A DNA stretch of 64,000 bases, from assembly GCF_037975245.1 (NCBI RefSeq), contig NC_092564.1, positions 11,505,984 to 11,569,983 of the forward strand. Direction: 5' to 3'. Positions 36,801 to 49,412 of the stretch are shown here, in pieces. A program made the translations under genes and the position numbers. Source of the DNA: Apostichopus japonicus. Taxonomy: Eukaryota > Echinodermata > Holothuroidea > Aspidochirotida > Stichopodidae. Each line of letters opens with the position of its first letter. The stretch's first letter is position 1. A model generated the notes under the pieces. The model made no database searches and was not told the origin of the DNA. It saw only the letters and a program-made list of their open reading frames with translations.

Positions 36801-39800
36801 TTACGTGAAAAACCGTCATAGCCGAGCAGTACGCTTCGGTTTAAGACTATACGACTGGTAACGATATTGCCAGTTGCCCCATTATATATACATTCAATCT
36901 CGAAGGTCTCAACAAACTGTTTTGCAATACTATACTTTGTAATAATTAAGCACACAGTCACGGTGATAATGTGCCGTTTTGGCCAAAATTTGTGGCCAAA
37001 TCGCAGGGATCAAACGAATGAAGAATTCAAATCAAAACAAAGGTGTCCTGTTCTTTGTAATTGGGTTTGTTCGAGGTAAAGACATTAATCGGGGCATTGT
37101 TGGAATACATACTTGTTACCAAATGACAGGTAAAGAACAATTCGATAGTGGTGCAAAGACGACAGGGTGTGTGTGTGTGGGGGGGGGGTGGGGAGGGGTA
37201 AGAGCGAGACGGGGGGGAGTGCGAGACTACAGCACGAGGTTAATTTGAGGCCCGGAGAAATATGTTTTTTGATTTGCATAATATACCGTATAAGAGTGAA
37301 ATGCGTGGGTGCTGTGACATAATATCATAGCGAGACCCGACCTGGTTCTCGACGTCTCTACGGTTCACAATTTATAACATCGTATAGAGACTCCACTATT
37401 GTTACATCTATTACAACATCATATAACCTATGGCACAGTGCCTGTTCGCCTGTGCCTGTGCCTGTTTAGCCACACCAAAGACAATACAACGCTTGCCAAC
37501 AATCTTTTAAATTTTAAAAGCGAGCTTAATCATTTAATTATCAAGCAAATAATTAATCCCCATCAATAAACAAACTTGATACGTTTGTCCCACTGACTTC
37601 TGGCCCAGTGCAGTAGTACAGCGTGCTTGTATATGCATAGGAAACAGTGACCAGTCATGGTGCGTCACCTGCAGTGAAGATGTAACCAATCACGTTGCTG
37701 CTTTCGGTCGTACGCTACAGTATAATTGTAGACCAAACTTACTTGTGTAACGTTTTGTCAGCGATAAAATCATGTATAGGTTACCGTGTATCCTAAAGTG
37801 TACAATATAACCGTTATCCTCAATGCTGATTTTGAAACGGTAACCAAACAAACAGATGCTTATCGAAACCACGGAACAATCCAAAGGTTGCTATTTCGAG
37901 GCAGTTCACCGTGACAGAATGAACTTTGAATTTTAAGTTTATTTATCATGTTTGTAATTAACTTACATGCTACCGCATTAAGTAACGTACCGAAAACACG
38001 AATATGAATGGTTGACGAGCACTGCGTTTAACACTACATACTTCAGTTTCGCGAAATTGTGGCCTCACTCAGAGATTTATGAATATGTATCATGATTCTT
38101 TTACATGATTGTCATCACGTGACGACACTCCTAGTGTATGAGCTCTGGAACTGAGAAATGGTTCAATGAACATGACGCCATGTTTGATTGTGTCTATACA
38201 TAGCTATGCTGACCGAATTTCTTCGAAACTTTTCCATCCTTACCATCTTAATTAACCTGATAAATACCAACAAGAAATTAATTTAGAAACAGGGACATGA
38301 GATCATTTAGTGTAGAATCATCTCAAGAAGTAACGATATTATGAAAATGTTATTAATAAAGGTGAACACAATTATCAATATCTCTACTTCTCCGATAATA
38401 TTCTATAATCGCAAACAACTATAGGCCATTAGCATGACTATAGGTGACATTAATTTAAGCAATAAAGTTAAATTCGACAATTTTGACAGAAGAGATGCAG
38501 TTGTATAGACGACGAAGTTCAGAAGGTATTTCTGGTAATTCTGTATGAATCTCCCACTATCACAAATACAAGCATCACGTAATGGAATTTATCTTATAAC
38601 CTTGATTAATAATTCATTAATACGTGTACTGATTTATCAGATTGATAATGCTAACACGCTTTTAGCAGCTTGTGTGGTGTCTAGATGACCTTTGGTTTGT
38701 TAAAGATAGCAAAGTTAAGACAAGCTACTGTAAGGTTGAATTAATAAAAACAGGGATTTATTAAACATCAGCTGATCACCAGCTGGTTACCTAAATAGAT
38801 CGACGTGGTTATTCACATTAATTTATCTCAATTTTTTAGGTTTACATTTTAAATGATATGCCCGGTAATAATCCAAAACATCCCTTACACTGATCGCGAG
38901 CTTGATCATACATGGTTGCCCATTTTAGACATTACTACATGAAATTATTCAAATTTAATTAATACCCACAACCAGGTTCTAAGAAGGGCGCTATGAAAAT
39001 AATAACATCTTGCCCCCTTTTTTTAAGCCATTGTAAAGTCATGTTACAAAATTGAAAATGAATATTCATTCTTCTTTATTCAAATATTTCCTCGTTCCCC
39101 TTAATTGGCCCTATCGCTTAACGTACGCTGCCTACGAGCTTCCTAACAATATAGCTGATAGAATTGAATTCTCCGCGAAGTCACTCTAGTGTGCAGCTAT
39201 AGTACTACAGTGTTACTTTCGTTGCTATTAACGTTGTTAACTATATAAAAGTTAACCATTAACGATAATTAGCTATTTCAGTTAATGCCAATAAAAACAT
39301 ACTCCCGATTTGTCACACAGCTCCTCCCCAGACCATTCCCCCATTCCTCTGCAGGTCCTTTCTGGACAATACTGTGCATCTTGCAGAAAGTCGAGGTTAT
39401 TAATACACTGCCGATGTCACGACTTAGATACGGATCGCTCTGGTCTATGTAAATCAGTGCTGACACATCCATCCTCCTACATACTCCCTGCACATACATT
39501 TACATACAAATTCATAAGCACCTCCATTTGATAAAGCAGTATTACATCATGAGGGAAAAGAGAAACATTTCAGTATCGTAAGAGAATCCAAGTCATCAAA
39601 GAAGACCCATCGACCAATTGACCGAGGGAGCAAACCTTGTAACTTTAAAGCGTGAGCTGTGGGATTCACTACTAGAGTGAAGATGACTCCATGGAAGTTT
39701 GTTATAGTCTGAGGAGTAATCACGGCGGCAGGGATTTCCTGTCCCACAGAAACTGTAACCCCTCCCCTCCACCACCTCGACCTTATAATACCCTCGCCTC

Positions 39801-41178
39801 CAATCATTAACTCTATATTGTTATTTGTGTGTAATATATTTATACCAGATAAACAATTGAGCTGCTTTTTTAACTCATCGGTAAACGGCGTTCATTAGAC
39901 AAGAAAGAAGCTGGTCTGTGATGAAGTTTTGACAGTTGTGGCTCAAAATCGTTACTCTCTTGTTATCAGGATTCATTATTTTTGTCTTGATTTGTGCTTG
40001 AAATGTGACGTTTGCATAGTTGTCAATGTTCTCTTCAATATGAATGTTAGCAATGCCGTGCAACTAGTCTTGAAGTAGATTATTTCATCTTCCAGTGGAC
40101 AATAATAGACTTTTTCAACTCAATTGCCATAATGACATCACTAACTCTGCTGTTGCCAGTTGCATTCATAAAATATGATCATATTTAAATATCTTGTATC
40201 TCCACGACACAAAAAAAATGCTCTAAAGATGAAGTTATGACATAAGTTATAGCAGAAGAAAATTCCTAGCCATTCTGGTATGTAATGGAATTTATCCACC
40301 AGTGTTACTTTAATAATTCTATGATTTCATGCACAACCGTATAGCAACCCTAATACAAACGACCTCAATAGCATGGCCCAGCTCTATACCAATAATAATT
40401 GATGTGTGTGTTTCATAAACACATACAGCAAATATATACTGCTTTAGTACAGTCTAAAGTAGGTTTAAGATGATTCAATTATGCTTCAATTACAAGTTAA
40501 AAATATTTGTTCTCCGAGATTCGACAGCGGGAGATTATCTTTCCAATTCTTCAAATAGTAACAAAGATGTCAAACTACCGTGAGTTAGTACTCACGAAAT
40601 CATCTTTAACCATAGTTTCCACTACGAGTTACCTATAGACAGATCAGTTGAAGAAGTAACAGTATTAAAGTCAAAAGCAATGGCTCCCAATTTGTCTTTG
40701 AAGAAGATCCTCGAATCATCAGGCCCTCTGACTTTTATGCATTTACCTACATAGGCTATTTGAAGTTGCTATAGCAGTTTGCTAACTGAGGTTTCCCTTT
40801 TATGAATAAAATATCGTAACATGCTTTGATGTATAGTATACAATACACCATTATCCACTAACTAATAGGCAATGCACTTCAATATGAGGAAATAAAATAA
40901 AAAAACGGGGGGGGGGGACTAATGGCCCAAGGAGGTAAGGGCGTAGGGATTGGGTAGCGATTTTAAAACCGTTGGTCTATTGCTAAATGCTATATCAGAC
41001 CGTAAACCTTCATTTTTCTCCGGCTGTAAATATTATACAATAATGGAAACAAGCCATTTCGTGACTTATTTCATGTTTTCCAAACAATGGCTCCCGGTCC
41101 ATAGGATACCATTATCGCCTAGGATACAACTTACACGTATACATAACAAACACAAAAATGAAAACATAAACATCTTAC
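33873..41178. other. No firm gene; weak coding-like pieces
   Basis: Long AT-rich spacer with poly-G/C runs (34174, 35339, 35456, 37178, 40907) and a GA-rich patch (34370-34440). Two minus-strand open frames (39547-39786 and 39875-40060) look mildly coding-like but show no domain. A short acidic frame on the plus strand at 36335-36474 ends in TAG. Confidence 0.4.
39547..39780 (-). CDS. Candidate exon, unknown product
   Basis: Minus-strand frame of about 78 codons ending TGA; a possible acceptor (gggttacag|TT) lies near 39750. The product is beta-like and hydrophobic in the middle (FHGVIFTLVVNPTAHALKLQ), with no recognised domain. A second open frame lies just upstream at 39875-40060. Both could be debris of a gene or chance. 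Confidence 0.2.
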   Translation of the reverse strand, partial: SRWWRGGVTVSVGQEIPAAVITPQTITNFHGVIFTLVVNPTAHALKLQGLLPRSIGRWVFFDDLDSLTILKCFSFPS

Positions 41179-41335
41179 CGAAAGTACGAAAGATTGGCAT
41201 TCCCTCGGTAAGGCCATACCATAATACAACGACAATAACAGCTAGTATCATTAAGAGACAAATTGTTACTACTATTCCCGTGTACCCGAATGGATGGTAT
41301 CCATCGAAAACTTCTACCTCCTTATCAGATGGCAT
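41179..41335 (-). CDS. Anchor exon D (PIFRTFG type)
   Basis: ATG at 41335. Tail MPSDKEVEVFDGYHPF, helix (IVVTICLLMILAVIVVVLWYG), then LTEGMPIFRTF and donor TTCG|gtaag in phase 1. Splicing to Kunitz 1 (GC GGT AAC TGT) completes Gly and keeps the frame. It is clearly paralogous to the exons at 45.1 and 48.6 kb. Inferred role: alternative N-terminal anchor for the GH81 protein, across an intron of about 25 kb. Confidence 0.7.
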
Positions 41336-41895
41336 ATTGAGTAAATTGAAAATTCCAATTAAAACAAAGGTAATTCTACAAATCAAACAGCTTTATTCGG
41401 TATATTCAATGATCAATTCAGACCCAAATCGATGCGTTTAGAAGATTAGCCTAATGAAAACGTTACTTGTAAAATGGACAGAGAGACGGACAGCCTTCTT
41501 ATAATGGTCACGAAGGGGTGCTCAGTTATTAATAATCACTCAAGCAGTCCACACGATAAATTAGGATGGCATAAGAATTCATATAAGGAATTCGTCGTTC
41601 ACACGTTGGTCTTATCCCATCAATTTTGCATATTGAGTTTAGCCAAGACTGACCTATAAGTGTGCAGAGTTTCTACTTTCATTTGGTATTGGTCACTATT
41701 TTGATGAATATTCATGAAATTATTACTAGAAATAATTCAGATGAAATAGTTATATACGGGTAAGTGTAAAGACAGAATTGTATAATTACTTGAGGATATT
41801 TCTACAATTAGAGAATTCCGACCGTTAGTTGTTACAGTATTTGACACGGGAGTTTAGCCTGCAATGGATCATCCGATAGGTGAATTCCGAAAGTG

Positions 41896-42172
41896 CAAGG
41901 GCGGTGGAACCGGGGGGGGGGGGGCACAGGGGGCACGTGCCCCCCCACTTTTCCTCAGGTTAAAAATGTGCCCTTTTTCTACATAAAAATTGAGGTGTCT
42001 CAAGTTAGCAAGAGGCCAGGGAACCAGAATGAACACTCGGGAAGGGCCGTTTCCGGGCCATCTGAGGGGTTTGTAAAACCAAAAATTTTCTTGTACGCTC
42101 CGCGCCAACTGATGGTGGCGCTCCGCTCACATAGTCGTGCATACAACTTTGCAAATCCTGGCTACGCCCCTG
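41896..42172. mobile_element. hAT-like MITE (277 bp)
   Basis: The left end CAAGGGCGGTGGAACCGG and the inverted right end CAGGGGCGTAGCCAGGATTT are hAT-type termini. The interior has the usual G-run and GGGGGCACGTGCCCCC palindrome. No clear 8-bp target duplication. Confidence 0.65.
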
Positions 42173-42956
42173 ACTTTTAATGAATTTCTGTGGGTCAAAC
42201 TCAAAGCTATTTCGAATGGAAAAATTTGTAAAGATATTAACGAGAAATAAACTCTAATTCCGAAGATTCCTACATTAGCAACTAGCATGATTTCACCTCA
42301 TTTTGTCTCAAAAGAAAACTTGTTCCTTGTTTCCCATTTTGCACATTGGATATTGCAGTGCTAGTATGCATATTTTTCTTTAGGGTGGGGGGGGGGGGCG
42401 TTGATGGAGTGATGTGTATACGCAAATAAGATAATACAATAAGAGTTATAATGGGTACTAAATGTAAGGCTGCATCAGTCCAATCGAATTTCTGCAAAGT
42501 GCCCTTTGATGTCGGTGCCCCCCAGATTAAAAGTGCTTCCGCCGCCCTTGCGAAAGTGTCTACCCCCCCCCTCGTCCACCACCCTTCATTTACATTTCGA
42601 AAAAGCTTTCTAAGTATGTCTTTAACTGCAGTGTACTCTTCAAATTAACTACATTCCTTATGTTCTGAGGTTACTAACAATTATCAAATATATAAGGGGG
42701 TGAGGGCGGGATGAAGAAGGGGTGTTTCCTCTTACATTACACTAAGAAAACGTTTGGGCAAAATGTTACACAACACTGAAGTGATGATGCGACTGACGTC
42801 ACAGAAGTAATTAACTATACAAGCTGTCTGAGTTTTGATGTAACTATTCTCGCTATAACAAATGTTTGAACAGACTCCATATTGTTCCTTGACGTTGCGT
42901 GAGGATCATAAAGGGGTTGAAACACTTTAAAAACATCACAGGCTAATAAAGTTAGA

Positions 42957-42999
42957 GAAGGCCTGACGTTTCGATCCTAGCATGATCTCCTTCTAAGTC
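42957..42999 (-). ncRNA. Broken hammerhead-like motif
   Basis: Same orientation and sequence family as the motif at 33370 (GGATCGAAACGTCAGGCC retained), but the CTGANGA core has mutated to TAGAAGG, so it should be inactive. Confidence 0.45.
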
Positions 43000-43751
43000 C
43001 AACATTGATCAAGTCTGTAACTATGGAAACAAAATACAACACTTAATCGGAACTTACGTACATTTTGCATCCAAGCACCCTCCATTTTCACAAAATGTAA
43101 CCAAGGGAGGAGTGGTCATCCCTCCTCCTAATATCCCTCCCCCACGACATAACATCCCATCCCCTCTCCTCCCCTAACGAATGCAAACCAGTGAATGCCC
43201 CTCTGTTTTCATATACCAAACATATTGAGTTTACTATTCATGCTATGGTACTTTTGTGGATAGGTAACAGAATTTCAGAGGGTCTTTACATATTAGCAAT
43301 AGCAACTTGAGTAATACAAGCGGGTAGTATAACGTTCACGCGAACAAGATGCCATGTGAAGGAAAACTTCATCGGTCCCTTATTGTTTCATGTAACTATG
43401 TCATTAAGTCACTGGTGCAATCATACGACAGGACATGATTGTTTGGTGTAGCAATAAACAGTAAGGTAATTGCATTAAAGTGATATTCCAGTGGGATCCA
43501 ATGTAACATATACGTAGGAGAAAGTATTGCGGCCCTAAACACGAGATGTGGTTGATTGAATGTAACCTAGGTTCTTCCGGGAGTTGTTTACCGTAGATGT
43601 TATCACAACAGATGTTCTTTAAAAGCTTTACTTTCATTTAATAACCAGCTTGTAGAATTATCCTTAAAACGTAATACATTTGGAATGTTAATCGGAATTG
43701 GAAATCTTAAAGTGTTCTTGGTATCTTGCATTCCATCGCAATGATGCAACT

Positions 43752-43880
43752 TGTTTGTACATATATTTTGTCCTCTGTGAATAAGTCAGTTTGATATGTT
43801 ACAAAAACAAACAATATGTTTGACATACACTTTGTCCTCTGCGCATAAGTGAGTTTAATATGTTATAAAAAATAAATCAA
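43752..43880. repeat. Tandem duplication, about 65 bp
   Basis: 'tttgtcctctg.g.ataag' to 'aatatgttataaaaa' occurs twice. Confidence 0.8.
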
Positions 43881-45031
43881 ACCACTTTCAGTTCAATTTT
43901 CGTCATGAATATAATTCACTCTATTAAAATAGGTTGTAATTTACTTTTATAAGTAATAGCAAACATACATGTTATTGACTTTACATAATAAATACACCAT
44001 AATACACGCCATGGCTGGTATGGAAGGGTGGGAGGTGGGGAGGTTGGGAGGGTTCGGAAGGAAGGAGTGGTGCAAAGTAAAATCATGAAGTGAAGTATAC
44101 TATAATAAGTCGTTCGTTCATGAATCCTTTTCAGTTCCTACCCCCTTACCCCTCCTCATTCACCAAATTTCATTACTGAGTTCCTGCCTGCTCAACGGTT
44201 AACTCCTTCTGTATTGATTCTCTCTGCAAAGAAATCTTTTAAAATTGAAACAACCTTTAGTCGATTTAAACTTTGAAAGCGTATAGGAAGTATGAAGCAC
44301 AACTTGTCCCCTGTCACGATCTCATCATAGTTTCAATCTCTGTTTTACGCAATTGTTTCAGCAAGGGACCTAACTTCCCACCAGGAACAATCCTGATGCT
44401 AACTTTGGTTATGCTTATATTAATTTATAATATATCTGTAACAGACAGCGCACCTTTGCCTGTTCATGTATATAGCCTACTTGTTCAAAAGAGGTAGCGG
44501 TATGGGGTGGGGGGGGGGGAGCGGAACGAGGGCGTGCAAGTAGACCGACAATTCATATCCCTAACAAACTAATATCAAGGTATCATGTGTTTATATAGCA
44601 ATGCGATATTGTTACATCGGTATACACTATATAAGATATATATTGTATTTATATACTGTGCTCGCAAAGGCCTTTCCATTAGACTGGAAAACTAAGTAGT
44701 CTTTATTATTTTTAAAAAGCTTACCTCGTTATAGTTACAGTGTTGTAGTGAACACCATGCAGGCAGGAGCGTCAGGTATGTTGTCGATAAATTCTCAGTA
44801 ATATGATGGATTATACAAAGTATCGTATTGCCTAAGTTTTAGACTATAGGTGTGAGTTTATCTAAGGTTTGAGATCCAGAGTGGCAATACATACTTGCAA
44901 GAAAGTAAGTTATTCGTTAACCATGACATCTCATAGATGGCCAATGATTTGGCAGGACACTATTTAGATTGAATTATCTACTGTTATATTTCAGTATGTC
45001 TATAATAAAGTACACGAAAGACTCTGCTTAC

Positions 45032-45167
45032 CAAAGGTACGAAAGATAGGAAGTCCTTCCGTAAGTCCATACCATAACACGACTCCCGTAGTGCCTAAAA
45101 TCATTAAAATGCATAAAAACACTACTACTTGAACACTAGAGATCGATCCGTTCTCATTGTCGGCCAT
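45032..45167 (-). CDS. Anchor exon E (PIFRTFG type)
   Basis: ATG at 45167 (MADNENGSISSVQ), helix (VVVFLCILMILGTTGVVLWYG), then LTEGLPIFRTF and donor TTTG|gtaag in phase 1. It is 136 nt, the same length as the unit at 48.6 kb. The stretch WYGLTEG-PIFRTF is almost identical to anchor exon D, while the tail differs. A TATA-like box lies about 120 bp upstream. It was too short for standard ORF cut-offs. Confidence 0.72.
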
Positions 45168-45287
45168 TATAAATATTATTGAATCTGACAGAAACTTTGC
45201 TTGAAATCTGCTCTTTAATTTGGTGTCTCTGTTTGTATCAAACAGTAGCTAAGACCAAACTAATCCAGCTGATGGGTAGAAACTGCG

Positions 45288-45295
45288 TTTTTATA
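45288..45295 (-). promoter_or_regulatory. TATA box candidate for anchor exon E
   Basis: Minus-strand TATAAAAA (GACTATAAAAACGC), about 120 bp upstream of the ATG at 45167. Confidence 0.45.
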
Positions 45296-45299
45296 GTCT

Positions 45300-48200
45300 C
45301 AACCTCTTCTTATACATAATTATGTCTGTATGTCCTTGCACCGTATTCGTGGTTATCTCATAACTAAGATATCTAATTAATAAAACCTATAATAGTCCGA
45401 CGACTTTGTGTTTATAGTGAATATTCAAGCATATAAGTGACCAAACGGCACCCTTGTAATATTTATCGTTACACGTGATCTTAATAGGCGGGACTTTTTG
45501 TTGTCCTATTCAAGGTCAAGGACAGCTTAATTGTATTCATAATCGAGTGAACTGCTGCTTCCAAGCTTGTTATTTATTGTGTGAATATTCATGTCCTAAA
45601 TGACCACGGGTATATAGTCATACAAATTATATTTATCAGTTAGTTTACCTTAATACTTCTTAAATGGCTATAGATTCAAGGTCAATTGTAGATTAAATAA
45701 TCGTAGAGATAGAAGAGATTACAGCATCGTTGCTTCATTGTTCATTTTAATATGAACAATGTATTATGTACAGAGAGCTGCACAACACTGTTCTTTCGGC
45801 AACTGTACAATAGGTGAATCATGCACTAACATACGTGACAGTTTGATTCCACATTTATGCTTGCCAGTAAAAAGCAACGTATATACTATACGTTTGATTA
45901 TATAATCGGTCTTTCGTTTTTTTTAATTAAAGTATAAATTATCGCATACTATATGCTAGATAAACAATTTGTCATGAGCACATGACCTGCCCCGCTGACG
46001 TCTTGTTTAGCTATTCATATATAAAAAACATTATGAATTCGCATACTCGTGATTTTTATATCAATCACATAAGAAATGTTATCACTGGGAAATGGCTGTA
46101 TTTCAAAAAACTAGGTTGATCACACCCCCGAGTCCCCTGGCACGGCCCCTCCCACACAACAAAGGCTATATATATATATTATGATTGCTTCCTTGAGCGC
46201 AGGCAGTGCGCCTTATAAGGGTGTCCGTTTCTTCCCCAGAGACAACATTTATGAAATGTAACAAACATGCTCTATGAGTACTAGCTATATTATATATCCA
46301 TATGAGTTAACGATATGAGAGTATAGGCCTACGTTAGGCTTTTGTAATGACCTGTTGCATAAATGATAAAGCTGGGCATCTGGGATATAGAGTTTGCGAA
46401 TCCATATTAAAATCGAACGTTTGGAAACGTATGCAGTCACGTTGCCCGCATAGCGGACGTGCATTACTTTTGAAACCGGTTAGCTGCATCCGTTAGAATA
46501 TGGTACATATCCACACCTGCTACGATTGTAAGCAGGTTATAAGCAGCCACGTAGCCAGCATACTGACTCGGAGGGGCACGAACAGGAGAGAACAATAGTT
46601 GTGTCCTGTAACTTGTGACGTTTGGTGCAGCATCATTATACATCATGGCTGTACAGACGAGGGACGTTAGTCTCCCTGGGTCATAGAGGGGCAGTGAGGG
46701 GGGGGGGGGGTGGCGGCCTCTGTGTCCCGGCCATGCTACGGGCCTGTGGAAACTTTTTTATTTAAGGTCATTCCGTTTTTACAAAGAATGACGTATAACC
46801 CAGACCATGGCAACGGACGGTACCAGTTATGAGTAATGATGCGGGAAAGGAAAGAGTGAAGAAAACATGATCAGAATAATTATCAATTCCGGAACGAGTA
46901 TTGTACGAGTCAGTAAGACTGTAGATCAATCACTAGTCCATTCTATGGAATAGCAATATGTTGTGCTGACCATGCAGAGTCTGCATAACCGACAGATACC
47001 ACCATGGAGAAGCTAGTTTAGGTACTGCGATATTGCTATATATATCACAACAAGAAATCGAAATATTTTCACTCCCTGTATGAAATAGTTGGAATTTCTT
47101 GTCTTAAAATTCGATTATTAAATCTTTAATACGTTAAATAAAACATTTAAAAATAAAATTGGAAGAATTCACTATAGATATGTTAGTTATGATCATACAT
47201 AATTATTACTAATTAGTAATGAAATTGTTACGTATATATAACTTTTGCTTTCACTTGCTGTTATAGGGGAAGATAACGTTGAAAAAAAGGCTTGTATATT
47301 TTACGGTTCAAGTTCACTTTTTTCATGAAAATGTCTGTACAACTGCTGACCATTTCGACGTAAATAATAATAATGAAAACATTTACAAAAACTATAGCAA
47401 ACACACCGTGTGTGTATATGGTCAAGAGAGGGTATATGTTACAGCAAGTTCATCATTTCATATATGCGTTGCAATATACACTTCTTATTTAAGTCTTTCA
47501 TTCTAGCCTGACAATTAGTGAGAATATGTCGACACAATGTTATAACACATAGTGAGATGGTTATATCAGAATAATCACATAACTTGTTAACACCAACGCT
47601 TGCATGTCAATGAAAAACCGATGTCATGCCCGCCCTTTACTCAGGGATCCAAACTTAAGATATTCTGATAAAGTTAAAGACCTGCTGTCGAGACTGAAAG
47701 CGCAAAGAAGTTATGGGCTAGAAACGGGATTCGAACCAGATCATTACCTATGGATACACGTCATGTTTTGCAGGACATTGTTTCGATTACCGTTCAGTAT
47801 CCAACCAATATTTCTTTGCACTTCCCACGCAGTAACCTTTTTTTAGGGTTATCTGCTGTTATGTTAGTATGTGGCACATGCCTTATGATGAAATTAATAA
47901 TAGTTATAAGCACCACCTTGCGTGGACCTATAATTATAGACCTTAATATTGTAGCCTTAATATGCCTAAGAAGGCACGTTTTGACCTCTACATTTAATAT
48001 ATTTTTCCGGGGGGAGGTGGCGGGGGTCTCTCCCAGACTCCCAAAGGACCACAGACACATTTTCTTAAGTGGCTTGATCCGTCGCTGCTACCTCAGGTAT
48101 TACACTAACCTAAACTAATCTAGCCACCCATACTTGCACATATACGATAAATGAGCACCACGGAAAACAGTTGCGATATCCCGTAGAATAACGCCTCGCA

Positions 48201-48567
48201 AAGAAAATGAACACATTACCACACCAAACAAAAAAAAGAGTGTATATATATATTTATATTTAGGCCTAAGTAAGCATTTCTCGACTCTTGTAATGACTAA
48301 AATGTGTCAACAGTCTCAACTTGTTGCATGCATTATATTTACATTCATTTCCCTTTTGTTTTCCTTTTCTTGATTGTTGCTTTGGTCATTACAACTTATA
48401 AACAACATTTGGTTTTCTTGTGCCAATTATTATGTGTACTTTTGTTACATTCTATCACAACCCCCCTTTATTAGTTTTTGCATGCATGATAAAAAAATAT
48501 AACACCAACAAAATATGTGGAAGGTTAATGAATAAATAATAGTATATATTGACGTGTTTATACTTAC
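45300..48567. other. No gene seen; hAT end fragments
   Basis: AT-rich spacer. Possible hAT terminal fragments sit near 46680-46755 (with a poly-G run) and 48000-48096 (inverted end CAGCGACGGATCAAG). A B-box-like GGTTCGAATCCC on the minus strand near 47725 has no matching A box. Confidence 0.4.
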
Positions 48568-48703
48568 CAAAGGACCTGAAAATCGGTAGCTCATTGCCTT
48601 GAACTCCCCAAACGGTTATAAAAACCAAGACACCAAGAATAACTAGTACACTCAATAGAACAATCAGCGTCTGACCAGCATCAGATTCACCCGAGTCACC
48701 CAT
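48568..48703 (-). CDS. Anchor exon F (PIFRSFG type)
   Basis: ATG at 48703 (MGDSGESDAGQ), helix (LIVLLSVLVILGVLVFITVWG), then VQGNELPIFRSF and donor TTTG|gtaag in phase 1. Same length (136 nt) and exon phase as anchor exon E. It is the most distal unit found; further units could lie elsewhere only if shorter or more diverged. A TATA-like box lies about 200 bp upstream. Confidence 0.72.
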
Positions 48704-48901
48704 TTTGATTTATATTAAATAATAAGTTTTAGTTTGATGACATTCATAAAAACGGATTCAATTCCCTGAGTTACGATAATAATAATAATTATAATAATTC
48801 TAATTATTATTTTTGACTGAGGCCTAGTACTAGTTAGTCGTAATACTTTGGCTGCAACGAGACTTGTATGACAATGAAGTTGGCTTCAATGTTCTTCTCC
48901 C

Positions 48902-48909
48902 TTTATATA
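48902..48909 (-). promoter_or_regulatory. TATA box candidate for anchor exon F
   Basis: Minus-strand TATATAAA followed by GGGAG, about 200 bp upstream of the ATG at 48703. Confidence 0.4.
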
Positions 48910-49344
48910 TGACTAACCTTTTGTTTTAAATTCTAACGTTATCTTTGGTTAAAGAGTCCAAATGTACAAATTAATACACCGTTTCATGTTGTTGGGTGAT
49001 ATAAAAAAAATGAATATTCATAAATTATGATTAGTCAGCAAACAGTAGCAGATATGTAATACTACATGTCTGGAGTATGTTTGCTTTACTCCGCGCCACC
49101 TTATCCATATTTTCGACTCATTTTCCTCTGAGATACGATTCGGCGTTGACTCGTTGAGGAGGTTATGTTGCCACACTGTATTCTGTGTTGAATATGATAC
49201 CAAGATGAATTGAAAAGACACACACCGTTATAATGAAGATGAAAGCATACTTCATGCGTAAGAATTAAGAGTTAACGAAGTATAAAATCCTTCAACTAAA
49301 ACCTTTTTGTCTCGGCAACATATGCAAAATATGTTTAGTAAAAA

Positions 49345-49412
49345 CATTGTAGTGAGTTGAAAAACCAAGAACAGTGAAATTTTTTGCAGCCTCCACCGGG
49401 ATTCGGCCCGGG
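49345..49412 (-). mobile_element. SINE tail, truncated copy
   Basis: Matches the minus-strand SINE at 9232-9290 from 'attgtagtgagttg' through 'cagcctccaccgggattcg'. The tRNA head is missing; the hammerhead-bearing element starts where it should be. Confidence 0.75.

Noticed and set aside
40950-41441. Plus-strand ORF of 163 codons
   Set aside because: It is antisense to anchor exon D, whose helix, start and phase 1 donor are better supported.
47750-48118. Plus-strand ORF of 122 codons
   Set aside because: Its C-terminal part overlaps a likely hAT end, and no domain was recognised.
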